NCBI GenBank assembly: GCA_913063265.1
Contig: CAJXZG010000011.1
Span: 1-64,000 of the forward strand
Length of the DNA: 64,000 bases
Origin: an uncultured Prolixibacteraceae bacterium
Lineage (GTDB): Bacteria > Bacteroidota > Bacteroidia > Bacteroidales > Prolixibacteraceae
Direction: 5' to 3'
Shown here: piece by piece, positions 53,092 through 62,600 of the stretch
Numbering within the stretch: the stretch's first letter is position 1
How the letters are laid out: each line of letters starts with the position of its first letter
Translations under genes and position numbers: made by a program
Notes under the pieces: model-generated
The model's input: the letters and a program-made list of their open reading frames with translations, nothing else
Databases searched by the model: none
What the model was told of the DNA's origin: nothing

Positions 53092-54273
53092 TTAATATCC
53101 AAAATAATTTAAATAAGTTTCCATATCCTTATTGCCACTTCCAGAAAGATTGATAACAGTTATATCTTCCGGATTCATTTCAATTTTATCGAGAGCAGCC
53201 AGAGCATGTGCCGATTCCAGGGCCGGAATAATTCCTTCTTTTTGCGTAAGTAAAAGAACAGCCTGCAGAACTTCTTCGTCGGTGGCAGCAAGGAATTTTG
53301 CCCTGCCTGTTTTATACAAATGTGCATGTAACGGACCAATTCCAGGATAATCCAGTCCTGCAGAAATGGAATAGGGCTCTGTAATCTGTCCGTCTTTATT
53401 TTGCATCAACATAGTGAGACTGGCATGTAAAACTCCGGGAGAACCAACAGTAAGTGTGGCTGCCGTTTCGTTGGTGTTTATTCCCTTTCCTGCGGCTTCA
53501 ACACCAATTAGTTCTACCTGTTCATTATCTAAATAATGATAAAAAGCTCCGGCAGCATTACTCCCGCCACCAACACATGCTATGATACGGGTTGGATTTT
53601 CCAATCCGGTTTGTGTTTTTAGTTGTTTTTTCATTTCTGCACTTATAACCGACTGGAAACGAGCAACCATATCGGGGTAGGGATGAGGACCGACTACTGA
53701 ACCTATAATATAGTGTGTATCTTCAGGATTATTTATCCAATCGCGCATGGCTTCATTAGTTGCATCTTTCAGCGTTTTATTACCACTATGAACCGGGATA
53801 ACTTCTGCTCCCAGCATTTTCATTTTCTTAACGTTGGGTGCCTGTCGTGACACATCGAGTGCTCCCATATAGACCACACATTTTATGCCTTTTAAAGCAC
53901 ATACAGTTGCGGTAGCTACTCCATGCTGACCTGCTCCGGTTTCTGCAATAATTCTTGTCTTTCCCAGTTTTTGTGCCAGTAAAATTTGCCCGATTGTGTT
54001 ATTCAATTTATGTGAACCAGTATGATTTAGGTCTTCACGTTTTAAATAGATTTTTGTACCGTAATGCTCCGATAAACGATTTGCATGGTATAAAGGAGAC
54101 GGCCTCCCGACATAGTTTTTTAAAAGCTGGTCAAATTCTTGTGTAAAACTTTCCGATTCGATTATTTCAAGATACCGGCGTTTTAATTCGTCGATGTTGG
54201 TGTACATCATTTCCGGAATCCAGGCACCGCCAAATTCTCCGTAATATCCTTTTTCGTTAACTTGGTATTTCAT
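53092..54273 (-). CDS. trpB: tryptophan synthase beta subunit
   Basis: A 393-residue PLP enzyme that joins indole and serine to make tryptophan. The Schiff-base lysine is K89 in NHTGSHKLNN. AETGAGQHGVATA and the phosphate-binding GGGSNAAGAFY are conserved, and VGVEAAGKG is also present. The length is normal for the TrpB1 type that pairs with TrpA. It lies between trpF (124-nt gap with a repeat) and trpA. Confidence 0.97.
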   Translation of the reverse strand: MKYQVNEKGYYGEFGGAWIPEMMYTNIDELKRRYLEIIESESFTQEFDQLLKNYVGRPSPLYHANRLSEHYGTKIYLKREDLNHTGSHKLNNTIGQILLAQKLGKTRIIAETGAGQHGVATATVCALKGIKCVVYMGALDVSRQAPNVKKMKMLGAEVIPVHSGNKTLKDATNEAMRDWINNPEDTHYIIGSVVGPHPYPDMVARFQSVISAEMKKQLKTQTGLENPTRIIACVGGGSNAAGAFYHYLDNEQVELIGVEAAGKGINTNETAATLTVGSPGVLHASLTMLMQNKDGQITEPYSISAGLDYPGIGPLHAHLYKTGRAKFLAATDEEVLQAVLLLTQKEGIIPALESAHALAALDKIEMNPEDITVINLSGSGNKDMETYLNYFGY

Positions 54274-54300
54274 TGTCTTTTCTTATCCTATTAATTCTTT

Positions 54301-54395
54301 AACCCCCTGTCTCTCCTTCGTCGCTCCTGTCCCCCTATAGGGGGACAATTGAAGAAATGAGACGGCTTGACCGTTTCATTTACGAAATAGGGGGT
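54301..54395. repeat. palindromic intergenic repeat, copy 3
   Basis: A 95-bp, shorter member bounded by AACCCCCTGT and AATAGGGGGT, with a perfect hairpin TGTCCCCCT-AT-AGGGGGACA. It fills the trpF-trpB gap and ends 3 nt from the trpF stop codon. Confidence 0.72.
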
Positions 54396-54397
54396 GC

Positions 54398-55045
54398 TCA
54401 TTTTTTTAATTCCTTTATAAACTCCTTTAGTTTCTCTAAATTCTTTAATCCCGGTTCATCTTCAAAACCGCTGTTTAAATCGACCCCAGCCAGTTTTGGA
54501 TGTTTTATTTCCAGAATACTTTTTACATCATTCGGTCCAATGCCGCCACTTAAAAAGAATGGTGTTATTCCTTTATATTTTTCCAGAATTTCCCAGTTAA
54601 ATTTTTTGCCTGAACCCCCGTGTTGTTTTGTTTTTGTATCAAATAAAACATAGTCAACAACACCTTCATACGGAATGGTTTTTTCAAAATCAAAATTCTC
54701 AACTATCGGAAAGGCTTTGATTATTTTTAAACCCTGATTTTTCAATAACTGACATGTTTTTGGATTTTCGTTTCCGTGTAACTGAATAAAACCAAGTCTA
54801 AATTTTTTAGCAAGTTGTAAAATTTTAAAAGCATTCTCATCTACAAAAACACCTACATTTTTCTTGTTGGATTGAAATAAATCTGATTCAGGATTGTCCC
54901 CAACATATCGTTTTGAAGGAGCATAAAAAATGAAACCCAACAAATCAATCCCGAGTGCTTCAACAGCTTCCCGATTTTGGGTGAATTTCATTCCACAAAC
55001 TTTTATTAATAGTTTTTTCATTTCGATGTTCGATTCTTTTTTCAT
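54398..55045 (-). CDS. trpF: phosphoribosylanthranilate isomerase
   Basis: A 215-residue TIM barrel that carries out the Amadori rearrangement of phosphoribosyl anthranilate. The catalytic Cys is in IKVCGMKF and the Asp in YVLFDTKTKQHGGSGKKF, split as FDTK and GGSGKKF. GFIQLHGNE and FLSGGIGP are family motifs. The start at 55045 gives eight extra residues; the ATG at 55021 (MKKLLIKVCGM) is equally plausible and closer to the usual length. It lies 86 nt downstream of trpC. Confidence 0.93.
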   Translation of the reverse strand: MKKESNIEMKKLLIKVCGMKFTQNREAVEALGIDLLGFIFYAPSKRYVGDNPESDLFQSNKKNVGVFVDENAFKILQLAKKFRLGFIQLHGNENPKTCQLLKNQGLKIIKAFPIVENFDFEKTIPYEGVVDYVLFDTKTKQHGGSGKKFNWEILEKYKGITPFFLSGGIGPNDVKSILEIKHPKLAGVDLNSGFEDEPGLKNLEKLKEFIKELKK

Positions 55046-55131
55046 GATTTTTGTTTACCGGTACAACAAAAATACACGCTATAAGTGTTATCAATAAATA
55101 CTTTTATCCCCATCTTAAAAGGTGGAGTAAT

Positions 55132-55914
55132 TTACAATTGTTTAATCAGCTTCTTACATGCTTCTCCCGGATTATCATTCTTCATAAAAGATTCGCCAAT
55201 TAAAAATCCCTTAAATCCATGTTTACGTAAATATCTTATTTCATCAGCTCCGGCCAATCCGCTTTCCGAAATTTTTACAAACTTATCCGGAATCAATTTT
55301 GAAAGGGAAACAGAAGTTTCTACATCCACTTCAAAAGTTTTAAGATTACGGTTGTTTACTCCAACAATATCAACATAATCGTTAACCACTTCCAGTTCCT
55401 TACTATTATGAATTTCCATTAATACATCCAGTCCCAGTTCTTTGGCTTTCTTTGCCAGTTGAAGTGCTTTTTCCTGAGATAAACAAGCTGCTATGAGTAA
55501 AATCACATCCGCTCCGTAGGCTTTGGCTTCCACTATTTGATATTCGTCAATCATAAAATCCTTACGCAGGATAGGAATATCGGGATTGGTTTCACGTGCT
55601 TTAACCAGATTCGCCAATGTTCCGCCAAAATATTCATAATCGGTTAAAACAGAAAGACAGGAAGCACCGGCATCGACGTATGCTTTTGTAACTTCTTCAA
55701 CTTTTACCCTGAAATTTATTTCACCCTTTGAAGGAGATTTTTGTTTGAACTCAGCAATTATACCACTGACATTTTCTTTTAATAAATTCTCTTTTAGTGA
55801 AATACATTTCCTGTTGAAAAGTGGATAGTCTTTCAGTTTTTCAACATTCACAACCTTTTTTTGGTTGGCAACTTCTGCTTTTTTTGTTTCTATTATTTTA
55901 TCGAGTATGTTCAT
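55132..55914 (-). CDS. trpC: indole-3-glycerol phosphate synthase
   Basis: A 260-residue TIM barrel that closes the indole ring from CdRP with loss of CO2. The N-terminal helix ILDKIIETKKAEVANQK is typical. Catalytic residues lie in IAEFKQKSPSKGEI (Glu, Lys), LRKDFMIDEYQ (Lys), MEIHN and VGVNNRNLKTFEVD, and SESGLAG is also conserved. It lies between trpD (a 111-nt AT-rich repeat gap) and trpF. It is a stand-alone enzyme, not the TrpCF fusion of enterobacteria. Confidence 0.96.
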   Translation of the reverse strand: MNILDKIIETKKAEVANQKKVVNVEKLKDYPLFNRKCISLKENLLKENVSGIIAEFKQKSPSKGEINFRVKVEEVTKAYVDAGASCLSVLTDYEYFGGTLANLVKARETNPDIPILRKDFMIDEYQIVEAKAYGADVILLIAACLSQEKALQLAKKAKELGLDVLMEIHNSKELEVVNDYVDIVGVNNRNLKTFEVDVETSVSLSKLIPDKFVKISESGLAGADEIRYLRKHGFKGFLIGESFMKNDNPGEACKKLIKQL

Positions 55915-55918
55915 ATGT

Positions 55919-56025
55919 TAAAATTCCAAAATGTCAATTATCAAATTTCAAATAAGACCCAATTTGGAAATTTGGATTTTGAAAATTGATATTTATTTGA
56001 GTTTTGTTTTTTGAGATTTGAATTT
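55919..56025. repeat. AT-rich imperfect inverted repeat
   Basis: Fills the trpD-trpC gap with runs such as AAATTCCAAAATGTCAATT and CAAATTTCAAATAAG, answered by TTTGGAAATTTGG, AAAATTGATATTTATTTGAG and GAGATTTG. Same style as 4921-5060. Confidence 0.6.
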
Positions 56026-57012
56026 TTAAGTTGTTATTGCTTCTAATTTCCTCAATGCACTTCCGCTTTCCAACGATTCTCTTGCCATCCCAACACATTC
56101 TATCAAATTTTTATCTGAATGAACCAACTGCAATCCCAAAGCGGCATTGGCTATTACCGCATTGTTTTGTTCGGGTGTTCCTTTATTTTCCAGAATATTC
56201 ATAAAGATTTTGGCAGCTTCTTCGATAGTTTCTCCACCAAACAATTTTTCAGGAGCAATTTTTTCCATACCAAAATCAGACGGAGAAAGTATCCTTTCTG
56301 TATTTTTTAAAGCAATATGTGCGTTATCGGTTAATGATACCTCATCGTAACCATCTGTACTATTTACTATTACAAAATTAATGTCCAGTGTTTCGTAAAC
56401 TTTTTTGTAATGATTAAAATTAACCTCATTATTCACGCCAAGCACCTGAAATTTTGGAGATGAAGGATTAATCATAGGTCCCAGAATATTAAAAAATGTT
56501 TGAACTTTTAAAGCCCTGCGAACCGGTGCTATATGTTTCATAGCCGGATGGAAAAGTGGGGCATGTAAAAAACAAAAATTTCCTTTCAGTAAATCCTCTT
56601 TTAGCCTGTTAATATGGTTGCTGAATTTATATCCCAGGTATTCAAGTACATTTGAAGAGCCACTGGTAGAACTTGCTGCGTAATTACCATGCTTGGTTAC
56701 ATTTATTCCTGTTCCTGCAATCAGAAAACAGGCCAGTGTGGAGATATTAAAAGTATTTTTTCCATCGCCACCGGTTCCTACAACATCTATCCCGTTAAAT
56801 TCTGAAAGATCGGTTGTTAAACTTAATTCGTCCATAGCATCGCGAAAACCAGCCAATTCTTCTGATGCAACAGGCCTCATGCGAAAAACAGTAAGAAAAG
56901 ATGCAAACTCTGCATCACTGTGTTTTCCTTGCCCAACTTCAAACAAACTTTGTTTTGCCTGCTCACGGGTAAGATTTTTACCGGTGAAAAGATATTCAAG
57001 TAATTCCTTCAT
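56026..57012 (-). CDS. trpD: anthranilate phosphoribosyltransferase
   Basis: A 328-residue enzyme that transfers phosphoribose from PRPP to anthranilate. VVGTGGDGKNTFNIST is the PRPP-binding loop, KHGNYAASSTSGSSNVLE the phosphate/anthranilate site, and DGYDEVSLTD holds the metal-binding acidic residues. The helical N-terminal domain (LTREQAKQSLFEV) is complete. It starts 1 nt after the trpG stop, so the two are tightly coupled. It is a separate protein rather than the TrpGD fusion of E. coli. Confidence 0.96.
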   Translation of the reverse strand: MKELLEYLFTGKNLTREQAKQSLFEVGQGKHSDAEFASFLTVFRMRPVASEELAGFRDAMDELSLTTDLSEFNGIDVVGTGGDGKNTFNISTLACFLIAGTGINVTKHGNYAASSTSGSSNVLEYLGYKFSNHINRLKEDLLKGNFCFLHAPLFHPAMKHIAPVRRALKVQTFFNILGPMINPSSPKFQVLGVNNEVNFNHYKKVYETLDINFVIVNSTDGYDEVSLTDNAHIALKNTERILSPSDFGMEKIAPEKLFGGETIEEAAKIFMNILENKGTPEQNNAVIANAALGLQLVHSDKNLIECVGMARESLESGSALRKLEAITT

Positions 57013-57013
57013 T

Positions 57014-57595
57014 TTAGTTTTGTTTAGTCGGGTTTAACCAGTTTTGAATTATTTGTTCGCCTAAAGGTGTTAACACCGATTCCGGATGAAATTGTACACT
57101 TTGAATATCATACTCGTTATGTTGCATCGACATTATCATTCCTTCCTCATCGTAACTTGTTACCTCGAAACATTCAGGAAGATTTTCCTTTTCAACAATC
57201 CATGAATGGTATCTTCCAACTTCAAAAGTTTTAGGTAAATTTTTAAAAAGGACAGACTTATTTTCAGTTTGTTCCACCGGAGTGGCAATGCCATGCAGTA
57301 CTTTATTCATATTATGAAGTTTTCCCCCAAAAGCTTCTCCAATTGCCTGATGTCCTAAACAAACCCCAAGCATACTTTTTTGTGGCCCATACATTTTAAT
57401 AATGTCAAGCAATAACCCTGCTTCTTCCGGAATTCCGGGGCCGGGAGAGAGAACAATCTTGTCGTATTTTTCAATTTCTTTAAGTGAAATTTCATCATTT
57501 CGAAACACGTCAACCTGTTTGCCCGAAATTTTTTTAATGGCATGTACAAGGTTATAAGTGAATGAATCGTAATTGTCGATAACTAATATTTTCAT
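57014..57595 (-). CDS. trpG: anthranilate synthase component II (glutamine amidotransferase)
   Basis: A 193-residue class I amidotransferase supplying ammonia to TrpE. The nucleophile is C79 in LGVCLGHQAIGEAFGG, the His/Glu partners are in VQFHPESVLT, and the oxyanion region is SPGPGIPEEAG. The opening LVIDNYDSFTYNL is the family signature. The protein may also serve folate synthesis (PabA), as often happens, but its place in the trp operon argues for anthranilate. It lies 116 nt downstream of trpE. Confidence 0.95.
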   Translation of the reverse strand: MKILVIDNYDSFTYNLVHAIKKISGKQVDVFRNDEISLKEIEKYDKIVLSPGPGIPEEAGLLLDIIKMYGPQKSMLGVCLGHQAIGEAFGGKLHNMNKVLHGIATPVEQTENKSVLFKNLPKTFEVGRYHSWIVEKENLPECFEVTSYDEEGMIMSMQHNEYDIQSVQFHPESVLTPLGEQIIQNWLNPTKQN

Positions 57596-57601
57596 GATAT
57601 A

Positions 57602-57633
57602 AAGTCGGAAGTCAGAAGTCGGAAGTCAGAAGT
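57602..57633. repeat. short tandem repeat GTCGGAAGTCAGAA
   Basis: Two copies of a 14-nt unit (AAGTCGGAAGTCAG) plus a partial third, in the trpE-trpG gap. The remainder of the 116-nt gap is AT-rich. Such AAGTCGGAAGTCAGAAGT tracts recur in Bacteroidota intergenic DNA. Confidence 0.6.
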
Positions 57634-57711
57634 AATTCTTCTTATTCGAAATTCGTATTCCATTTTTAGTTGTTTTTTTTATTGAATTACAGAAAACTGC
57701 TACTGAGACTG

Positions 57712-59121
57712 TTAACTAATCTCTTTAGCCATTTCAATTGCTTTTTTCAAAGCTGCTAATTTATTATTTACTTCCTGAAGTTCACTTTCTTCTTTCGAAT
57801 CAGCAACAATTCCGGCACCGGCCTGGTAATACAATTTGTTATTTTTGCTCAAAAACGATCGAATCATAATAGCATGGTTTACGGTTCTGTCGAAACCAAG
57901 ATAACCTATACATCCACCATAATAACCACGGTTTTGATTCTCGTATTTATCAATCAGTTCCATGGCTTTATATTTAGGCGCACCTGAAAGTGTTCCGGCA
58001 GGAAAAGTTTCCCCCAATACTTTTATCAGGTTTGTGTTGTCGTTTATCTCACCCGATACCTGCGAAACCAAATGAATAACATGTGAAAAAAATTGTACCT
58101 CCCGATAGGTCTCAACAATTACATTTTCTGCATTACGACTAAGATCATTTCTGGCTAAATCAACCAGCATTACATGTTCTGCATTTTCTTTGGGATCTTT
58201 ACTTAACTGTTCGGCCAGTTCACGATCCTGTTCATCGTTACCTGTACGTTTAAATGTTCCTGCAATGGGATGAATGTACGCCTTATTCTCTTTTATTCGG
58301 ATCTCAGCTTCCGGACTGGACCCGAAAATGCGGTAATTCCCATAATCAAAATAAAACAAATAAGGCGATGGATTGACAGAACGCAATGCACGGTAAACAT
58401 TAAAATCGTCACCTTCATATTCCTGAGAAAACTGCCTGCTGAGTACAATTTGGAAAACATCACCACGGTAACAATGTTCTTTTCCTTTTGTTACCATAAA
58501 TTTATATTCTTCATCGGAAATGTTGGATGCTTCTTTACCGGTTAATTGAAATTTGCCGGTTGAAAAATTCAGATTAACCAAAAGATGATGAACATAGTCC
58601 ATTTGCGACTGCTCTCCTTCCAACAGGTTTTCAACCATGTGAATGATATTTTTATGATGGTCGATGGCAACCACATACTTGTAAAAACAGTATTTTACCT
58701 CAGGGATTTTGTATTCTTCTTTGGACTCATTTTTAAATCGAATACTTTCAAAATGTTGAATCGCATCGAAGTTTACATAGCCAAACAAGCCGTTTGCCGG
58801 AAGTTCAATTTCATCAGTTTCGACATTAAAAGTTTTAAAAAAGGAATCGAGTTCATCGTGTAAAATTCTGTCTTTTGCGAGTGAAAATTTTTCTTTTTCT
58901 TTTCCGGGCAGGTCCTTTTCAACCTGACCATCGCTTACTTTAAAACAGGCCATCGGACTAAATGCGATAAATGAATATGCATTTTCGTTGCCATGGTAAT
59001 CCGAACTTTCAAGGAGAATGGATTTCGGATAAAGTGTTCGCAGTCGAAGATAAATACTAACCGGGGTTACCGTATCGGCGAGTATTTTTCTGACAACTGG
59101 TTTAAATTTTAGTTTTTCCAT
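57712..59121 (-). CDS. trpE: anthranilate synthase component I
   Basis: A 469-residue chorismate-using enzyme. The N-terminal regulatory part has LLESSDYHGNENAYSFIAF, whose LLES motif is the tryptophan feedback site. Catalytic motifs are RGDVFQIVLSRQF, PYLFYFDYGNYRIFGSSPEA, IAGTFKRTG, FPAGTLSGAPKYKAMELI and GYYGGCIGYLGF. The ATG at 59121 has GGAA upstream. A longer frame from 59151 only reads through a C-rich repeat. It is the first structural gene of trpEGDCFBA, and a leader peptide and terminator lie about 280-410 nt upstream. Confidence 0.96.
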   Translation of the reverse strand: MEKLKFKPVVRKILADTVTPVSIYLRLRTLYPKSILLESSDYHGNENAYSFIAFSPMACFKVSDGQVEKDLPGKEKEKFSLAKDRILHDELDSFFKTFNVETDEIELPANGLFGYVNFDAIQHFESIRFKNESKEEYKIPEVKYCFYKYVVAIDHHKNIIHMVENLLEGEQSQMDYVHHLLVNLNFSTGKFQLTGKEASNISDEEYKFMVTKGKEHCYRGDVFQIVLSRQFSQEYEGDDFNVYRALRSVNPSPYLFYFDYGNYRIFGSSPEAEIRIKENKAYIHPIAGTFKRTGNDEQDRELAEQLSKDPKENAEHVMLVDLARNDLSRNAENVIVETYREVQFFSHVIHLVSQVSGEINDNTNLIKVLGETFPAGTLSGAPKYKAMELIDKYENQNRGYYGGCIGYLGFDRTVNHAIMIRSFLSKNNKLYYQAGAGIVADSKEESELQEVNNKLAALKKAIEMAKEIS

Positions 59122-59132
59122 AATAATTCCAG

Positions 59133-59161
59133 CCCCCCTCAATTCCCCCAAGGGGGGAGGT
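59133..59161. repeat. C/G-rich intergenic inverted repeat
   Basis: CCCCCCTCAATTCCCCC followed by AAGGGGGGAGG, directly upstream of trpE. A second familiar-looking unit (CTCCTTTGGACAGGGTAAGG) lies at 59227-59246. Both resemble short dispersed repeats found across Bacteroidota. Confidence 0.55.
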
Positions 59162-59256
59162 TAGGCTATCTATTTTTTAGTTAATATTTTCTTTTTTCAT
59201 GTTCATTCTTTTATTCTTTTTCCTTCTCCTTTGGACAGGGTAAGGGAGAGGCTCCT

Positions 59257-59307
59257 AAAACCAGAAACGGCTCATCGCGAATTTCGATGAGCCGTTTCTA
59301 TGGTTTT
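59257..59307. terminator. strong hairpin between trp attenuator and trpE
   Basis: GAAACGGCTCATCG (59264-59277) pairs perfectly with CGATGAGCCGTTTC (59285-59298), extended by AAAACCA/TGGTTTT (59257-59263, 59301-59307). On the minus strand it ends in UUUU-A, so it could be a second terminator or a stable spacer in the trpE leader. Confidence 0.55.
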
Positions 59308-59401
59308 AACAATGGCGTTTCTTCTCTTCACGAATTTTGCAAAAAGTTGTAACGCCACCACCAAATGTTATTTAATCCTGTCATTGTAAATCTCTGTTAA
59401 C

Positions 59402-59517
59402 AAAAAAAACCTGCTTTCTAATGTTAGAAGCAGGCCTTCAATATCTTTTAAAAAATACCAATATGGCTCTTTAACTTCTAACTTACGCAAGAAGACCCCA
59501 CCACGGAAGCCATATTG
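59402..59517 (-). promoter_or_regulatory. trp operon attenuator
   Basis: Reading the minus strand: segment 1, CAATATGGCT (59517-59508), inside the leader peptide, pairs with AGCCATATTG (59468-59459). Segment 2, GTTAGAAG (59482-59475), directly after the leader stop codon, pairs with CTTCTAAC (59430-59423) as antiterminator. Segment 3/4, CCTGCTTCTAA with TTAGAAAGCAGG (59434-59410, one bulge), followed by eight T residues, is the terminator. Segments 2:3 and 3:4 exclude each other. A ribosome stalled at the Trp codons frees GTTAGAAG and allows read-through; one at the stop codon covers it. Confidence 0.85.
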
Positions 59518-59536
59518 TATTTATATTTTTAATCAT
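59483..59536 (-). CDS. trpL: trp leader peptide
   Basis: A 17-residue peptide, MIKNINTIWLPWWGLLA, with Trp codons at positions 9, 12 and 13 (three of 17, in a genome where Trp is rare). It starts about 13 nt after the predicted transcription start and stops just before the antiterminator sequence. Its translation would sense charged tRNA-Trp and set the attenuator. It is not expected to act as a protein. Confidence 0.85.
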   Translation of the reverse strand: MIKNINTIWLPWWGLLA

Positions 59537-59555
59537 ACTTTTTTGTAATCTTTTG

Positions 59556-59585
59556 CAAAGATGAACTTTTTTCAGGAAAAACAAA
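59556..59585 (-). promoter_or_regulatory. trp operon promoter
   Basis: On the minus strand TTTG (59585-59582), an 18-nt spacer and CATCTTTG (59563-59556) match the Bacteroidota -33/-7 pattern with one mismatch (C for T at the first base of -7). The predicted start is near 59549, about 13 nt before the leader ATG. It lies in the 95-nt gap after sprA. Confidence 0.65.
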
Positions 59586-59631
59586 ATAAATCTGATTTTG
59601 TTTTTTGTTAAACTAAAAAAATAACATCAGA

Positions 59632-62600
59632 TTATTGTGCCAGGGTGAATCTGAAACTTACCCCAATATTAGTATTGGCTGTTGGGAAAGAAAGTGATGT
59701 AAACGGAGTATTTATAATTTTATCAAAGAAAACTCTCATTTGAAAACGGTCACTTAACATATAGTCTGCATATGTTTTTATGGTAAAAGAACTTTGTCCG
59801 GCTGTGAGCTGATCTTTATCTTCATCCAACTGACGAAGAATGGTTAAATTTTTTCTGTAAGAAAAATCCAAACGGATATTCAGATCGTTTGAATAAGCTT
59901 GTTGTGAACGTTTTGTCTTTATTATTAAATCCATTTGTGTAAACCGATATCCTACACCCACGGTATATTCGTTACTAAAGGATTCAGTAAGCTGGCTGTT
60001 TGCAAATGCCAGTTGTAAACTCCGCGAACGTTTAATTTCCCCGCGGGTAGTAAGGTCGCCCATCCACATAATATCAACATTAATTAAGGGACTGAATGCT
60101 TCCATAATATTTACCGAATTAAAATCGTATGCCGAAATAAAATTATTAGCAATATCGCGGATGTAAGTAAATCCATCGTCTTCGGCCATATAATTCAGGT
60201 TAGAAATAAACGAACCAACATTATAGCTTGAGCGATACGTATGTGTGAAATTCAATGATCGGATATATTTGTTTAGCCACGGTATTTTTGAAACCATACC
60301 TTCGTATCTGATACTCCAGTTGGGCCTCATATATTTTATTGAAGGGAACATTCCAAGAGAAACTTTCTCCGGAGATTTGTTTTGATATGCTGCTAAAAAG
60401 GCAGGAACAAGAACCTCGGCAGAACTTGGACCATAACCGTCAGGATATTCGGGATGATCGGGATTAGGATTGTTTGGATCGTAGCCCCAGCCATTATCCA
60501 GAGGACGTTGTTGTGCCAGGCGGTGAGCAATAATTGGCCGGTATTCTTTTAAATTTTCAAAGGGCTCGGAACGATAATCGTTTCCTTTTCCCATTGATGA
60601 AAATGCAGTTCCCCAGGTAATGGTTGACATACTGAAGTTTCCTGACTCTGTAGAACTGTTGGTATTAAAATTACCGGTTGAATAGTCGTAATTTATAAAT
60701 TCTGTAGTGTTTAGTGCATACGCCCTGTTGGAAGTTAAATCTATCTTCAAATCGGGAAGTGGTTCAATTGTTGCCCTGAAACTGATATTTTCTTTTTTTG
60801 TAAATAAATACGGTGAATTTAAGGTTGAGTCATTGGTTATCCAACCGTTTGAAGCTGCTTTCATAGCGAAATTCCTGTCTTGCCAACCCATTAAGAACGG
60901 GAATCCCGGAGCATAGCTTGATGCGGCAGTGTATCCAAAAGTCGGATCGGGATTGTATTTTCCACCACCAAAAACAGTAGGTTCAGGCAAATATCCGGGT
61001 AAAACAGTTCCGCCGTTTAAGCTGTATGTGGCCTGTATATTCTGCACTCCAATTAAAATTCGGGTAGTAACATCCAGTAAATCCTTTAAAAATGATTGGT
61101 CTCCGGGCTTTCCTGTAACTGTTAACATGGCTTGCGATGCACTTTCCAACGGAGTTATTTCTATCTTATTGGCATCTATAGGATCAACCTTAATCGGAAT
61201 TACTTTACCCTGTACTCCTGTAACCACCACTTTAATTTTTTTTGTGTTAAGTCTGTGAGTAACTTCCTGTGCTACGTTGGCTTCCAATTTTATATTATTG
61301 GTGTAGGTTTCTTCTTGTTTTTTGGTGGTTTGAGAATTCTGTTGATTTCCTCTTGAACCTCCCTGCTGACGATTCAGGCTGCCTCTTGACCGACCTGTTC
61401 TTCTGAATTTGGCATTTACTTCTTTAAAATAAGGAACTTTATCATACAAACTTCTAAGGGTAACATTTCCGTTAAATTGCCAGTTTTGAGAATTCTGTAT
61501 TCGGTTACCCAGTCGAATTGTGTCGGCAGTAATTGGTCCGGCAAGCCAATTGTATGTACCCTGGTAACGAACGCTGGCAGTTATAAAACTTAATGCTCTT
61601 ATTTGGTTCAATGGCACCTGGTATGATACATTTACATTATGATCGTACATGGTGGGCCTGCCTAAATTGTACAGGTTATTTAAAATTGAGTCTTTTTTCC
61701 ACTGATAGTCATCATCCCGTTTATTAATTCTGCCTTCCGGTTCATCTATTCTGTTTGTCCCCCGCGAAGAAAAATCAAATTTTAAAGAGCGTGTAAAATC
61801 CCAACGCAGATCAAAGAATCGGTTCCATAAGAAATCTTTTTCATAAGTTGCAGGAAGTGCAAAATCAGGATTTGTTATGTTTCTTGTTTTTCTTTCGTTG
61901 TATCTTCGGTACAGATCGGTTCTGAATGAAATTTGACTTGGAAGCGGGTAAAAGTTGAAAGCACCGATAAGTTTTTGCGGACCTTTCTGTAAGAAGGAAA
62001 CTTTACTAAAAGGTTGAATTAATTTTGGACGACTGCTAAAATTGTACGAAAACATTGCGCGGTGTTGTTTGTCACCATTGATTTCTGTATTTACATCTCG
62101 TCGTTTTGTTTCGTTATACGAATAAGTAACCGCGAAATTCTCAGGGTCCCACAGGTTGGCCTTCTCTTTATTTCTTTGAGGTTCAACCTTAACATTGGTA
62201 AGGTTTATACTTTTTCGGGTTACCAAATCCTGCGAGATATACAAAATTGAATCCTTTTCCTGTTTTGTATCTGCATGTTTTAACGACTCTTTTAATTCGA
62301 TATCCGGTTTAACCGGGTCATATTTCGGATTAATGGCACTGCGTGAATATCCATAATAAAAAGGTAGTCTAACACCAAACTTTTCAGGAAAAAAACGACC
62401 AAAATCCAATGATGCCGCAACATCAAATTCCCGGTTGTCATCCAGCTGCCGGCTGTTTATATTTTGATTAATACTTCCATAACCCGAGGAAGATGTACGG
62501 CCGGCTAAAGTAACATTACCTAAATCTGCAAGTCGGGTTGAAAGTCTTGCATTTGATGCCCAACCTCCACGGTTATCTGTGTCCGACAAGCGCAACTCAT

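Noticed and set aside
40749-54395. Could the CCCCC-bounded repeats be a CRISPR array?
   Set aside because: They are far apart, self-complementary, variable in length and without regular spacers or cas genes.
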